Below are positions 63,237 through 64,000 of a DNA stretch of 64,000 bases, one piece after another. Where the stretch lies: the NCBI GenBank assembly GCA_958295845.1, contig OY282376.1:943022-1007021 (forward strand), in the 5' to 3' direction. Position numbers and translations under genes: made by a program. This DNA is from Caldilineaceae bacterium. Lineage in GTDB: Bacteria; Chloroflexota; Anaerolineae; Caldilineales; Caldilineaceae. Position 1 is the stretch's first letter. Each line of letters starts with the position of its first letter. Below the pieces are notes generated by a model that saw only the letters and a list, made by a program, of their open reading frames with translations, was not told where the DNA came from and did not search any database.

Positions 63237-64000
63237 TTGAACGACCCCAACTGACACTCGGCATCGAAGAAGAATATCAGGTCATCGATCCCGAAAGCGG
63301 TGAGCTGCGTTCATTCATTACCCAGTTCATCGAAAATGGCCAGATGGTGATCGTGGAACGGGAGATCAAAGCGGAACTGCACCAGTCGATGGTGGAGCTC
63401 GGCACGCCCGTCTGCACTACACCCGCTGAAGCCAAAGAGGAGCTCCTGCGCCAGCGCGCCTTCATCAGCCGCCTCGCCCAGGAAAAAGGCCTCGCCATCG
63501 TAGCCGCATCCACCCACCCCTCGAGCCGCTGGTCCGAGCAGGAAGTGACCCCCTTCCCGCGCTATCAGGGCGTGCTTGAGGAGATGCAGCTACTGGCCCA
63601 GCGCCTCCTCATCTATGGCATGCACATTCATGTCGGCCTCGAGGACCCCAACTTCGCCATCGACACCATGAATGTCCTCCGCTACATGCTGCCCCACCTT
63701 CTGGCCCTCAGCGCCAGTAGCCCTTTCTGGCAGGGCCAGCCCACCGGGCTCAAGAGCTACCGCGCAGTCGTCTTCGAGGACTTCCCCCGCAGCGGCATTC
63801 CCGACGTATTCCCCAACCGCGCCGCCTACGAGGGCCTCATCAGCACCCTCACAAACACCGGCTGCATCCCCGACACCAGCAAGATCTGGTGGGACGTGCG
63901 CCCCCACGGCATCTACCCCACCCTGGAATTCCGTATCTGTGACATCTGCCCGCGCGTCGACGAAGCAATCGCCATCACCGCCCTCTGCCAGGCCCTCGTG
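63233..64000 (+). CDS. GCS2/YbdK-type carboxylate-amine ligase, canonical copy (cut by window end)
   Basis: The first 256 residues are present. [12 protein letters not shown] opens the fold; Glu48, His50, Gln51 and Glu55 lie in [26 protein letters not shown] carries the His pair, then [23 protein letters not shown] and LEFRICD. Family proteins form a gamma-glutamyl-type amide with ATP; YbdK itself has weak glutamate-cysteine ligase activity. Start overlaps the upstream stop by ATGA, so both ligases are made together, possibly as a heterodimer. The 3' end lies beyond the window. Confidence 0.9.
   Translation, partial: MIERPQLTLGIEEEYQVIDPESGELRSFITQFIENGQMVIVEREIKAELHQSMVELGTPVCTTPAEAKEELLRQRAFISRLAQEKGLAIVAASTHPSSRWSEQEVTPFPRYQGVLEEMQLLAQRLLIYGMHIHVGLEDPNFAIDTMNVLRYMLPHLLALSASSPFWQGQPTGLKSYRAVVFEDFPRSGIPDVFPNRAAYEGLISTLTNTGCIPDTSKIWWDVRPHGIYPTLEFRICDICPRVDEAIAITALCQALV

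Overview
The window is a high-GC bacterial chromosome segment of about 64 kb. It is dominated by carbohydrate import and sugar-acid or polyol catabolism. Twin-arginine or lipobox substrate-binding lipoproteins, a Uma2-family nuclease, DUF402 and PhyH-type oxygenase genes, TTG starts and GC-rich intergenic hairpin repeats point to Chloroflexota (Caldilineales/Anaerolineae-like). This is inference from gene style only; no rRNA or marker gene is present. I recognise no tRNA, rRNA, CRISPR array, transposase or dedicated transcription factor.

Layout. (1) 1-10 kb: mixed metabolic genes (cupin, methyltransferase, DUF402, FAH hydrolase, SDR, PhyH-like protein, 2-hydroxyacid dehydrogenase, mannonate dehydratase, P-loop protein, amidohydrolase). 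(2) 10-16.8 kb: a MalEFG-type importer (one binding protein, two permeases), then a second, decayed copy: an intact paralogous binding protein followed by only the 3' end of a permease. (3) 17-19.2 kb: an accessory insert with a DUF5131 three-Cys gene and its partner tcmP, flanked on both sides by gene remnants. (4) 19.2-30.8 kb, minus strand: an Opp-type importer, two tandem barrel hydrolase-like proteins, and two copies of a Gfo/Idh/MocA dehydrogenase plus sugar isomerase unit. One of these copies carries a deletion scar. (5) 31-36.4 kb: kelch lipoprotein, amidase, aldolase/dehydrogenase fusion, small membrane protein. (6) 36.8-43.9 kb, plus strand: a complete importer with the only ABC ATPase in the window, an IolE-like isomerase and a TPR-CE15 esterase. 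(7) 44-50 kb, minus strand: an importer bracketed by two DegT-family aminotransferases. (8) 50.5-58.5 kb: polyol dehydrogenase, Uma2 protein, HPS-like aldolase, a type II restriction-modification pair, a LarA-like protein, PdxA2-like dehydrogenase and a third DegT protein. (9) 58.6-64 kb: DUF1537 four-carbon sugar-acid kinase, a small unknown protein, an ATP-grasp protein and two tandem GCS2-type carboxylate-amine ligases, the second cut by the window end.

How it works together. Lipoprotein binding proteins capture sugars or oligosaccharides, and MalFG or OppBC permeases import them, probably sharing the one ATPase here plus others elsewhere. Cytoplasmic dehydrogenases, isomerases, dehydratases, aldolases and a kinase then process sugar acids. 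The most unusual elements are the DUF5131/TcmP pair, the ATP-grasp plus tandem GCS2 cluster, the duplicated and decayed cassettes, and a dispersed double-hairpin repeat family that also supplies the C-terminus of one kinase.
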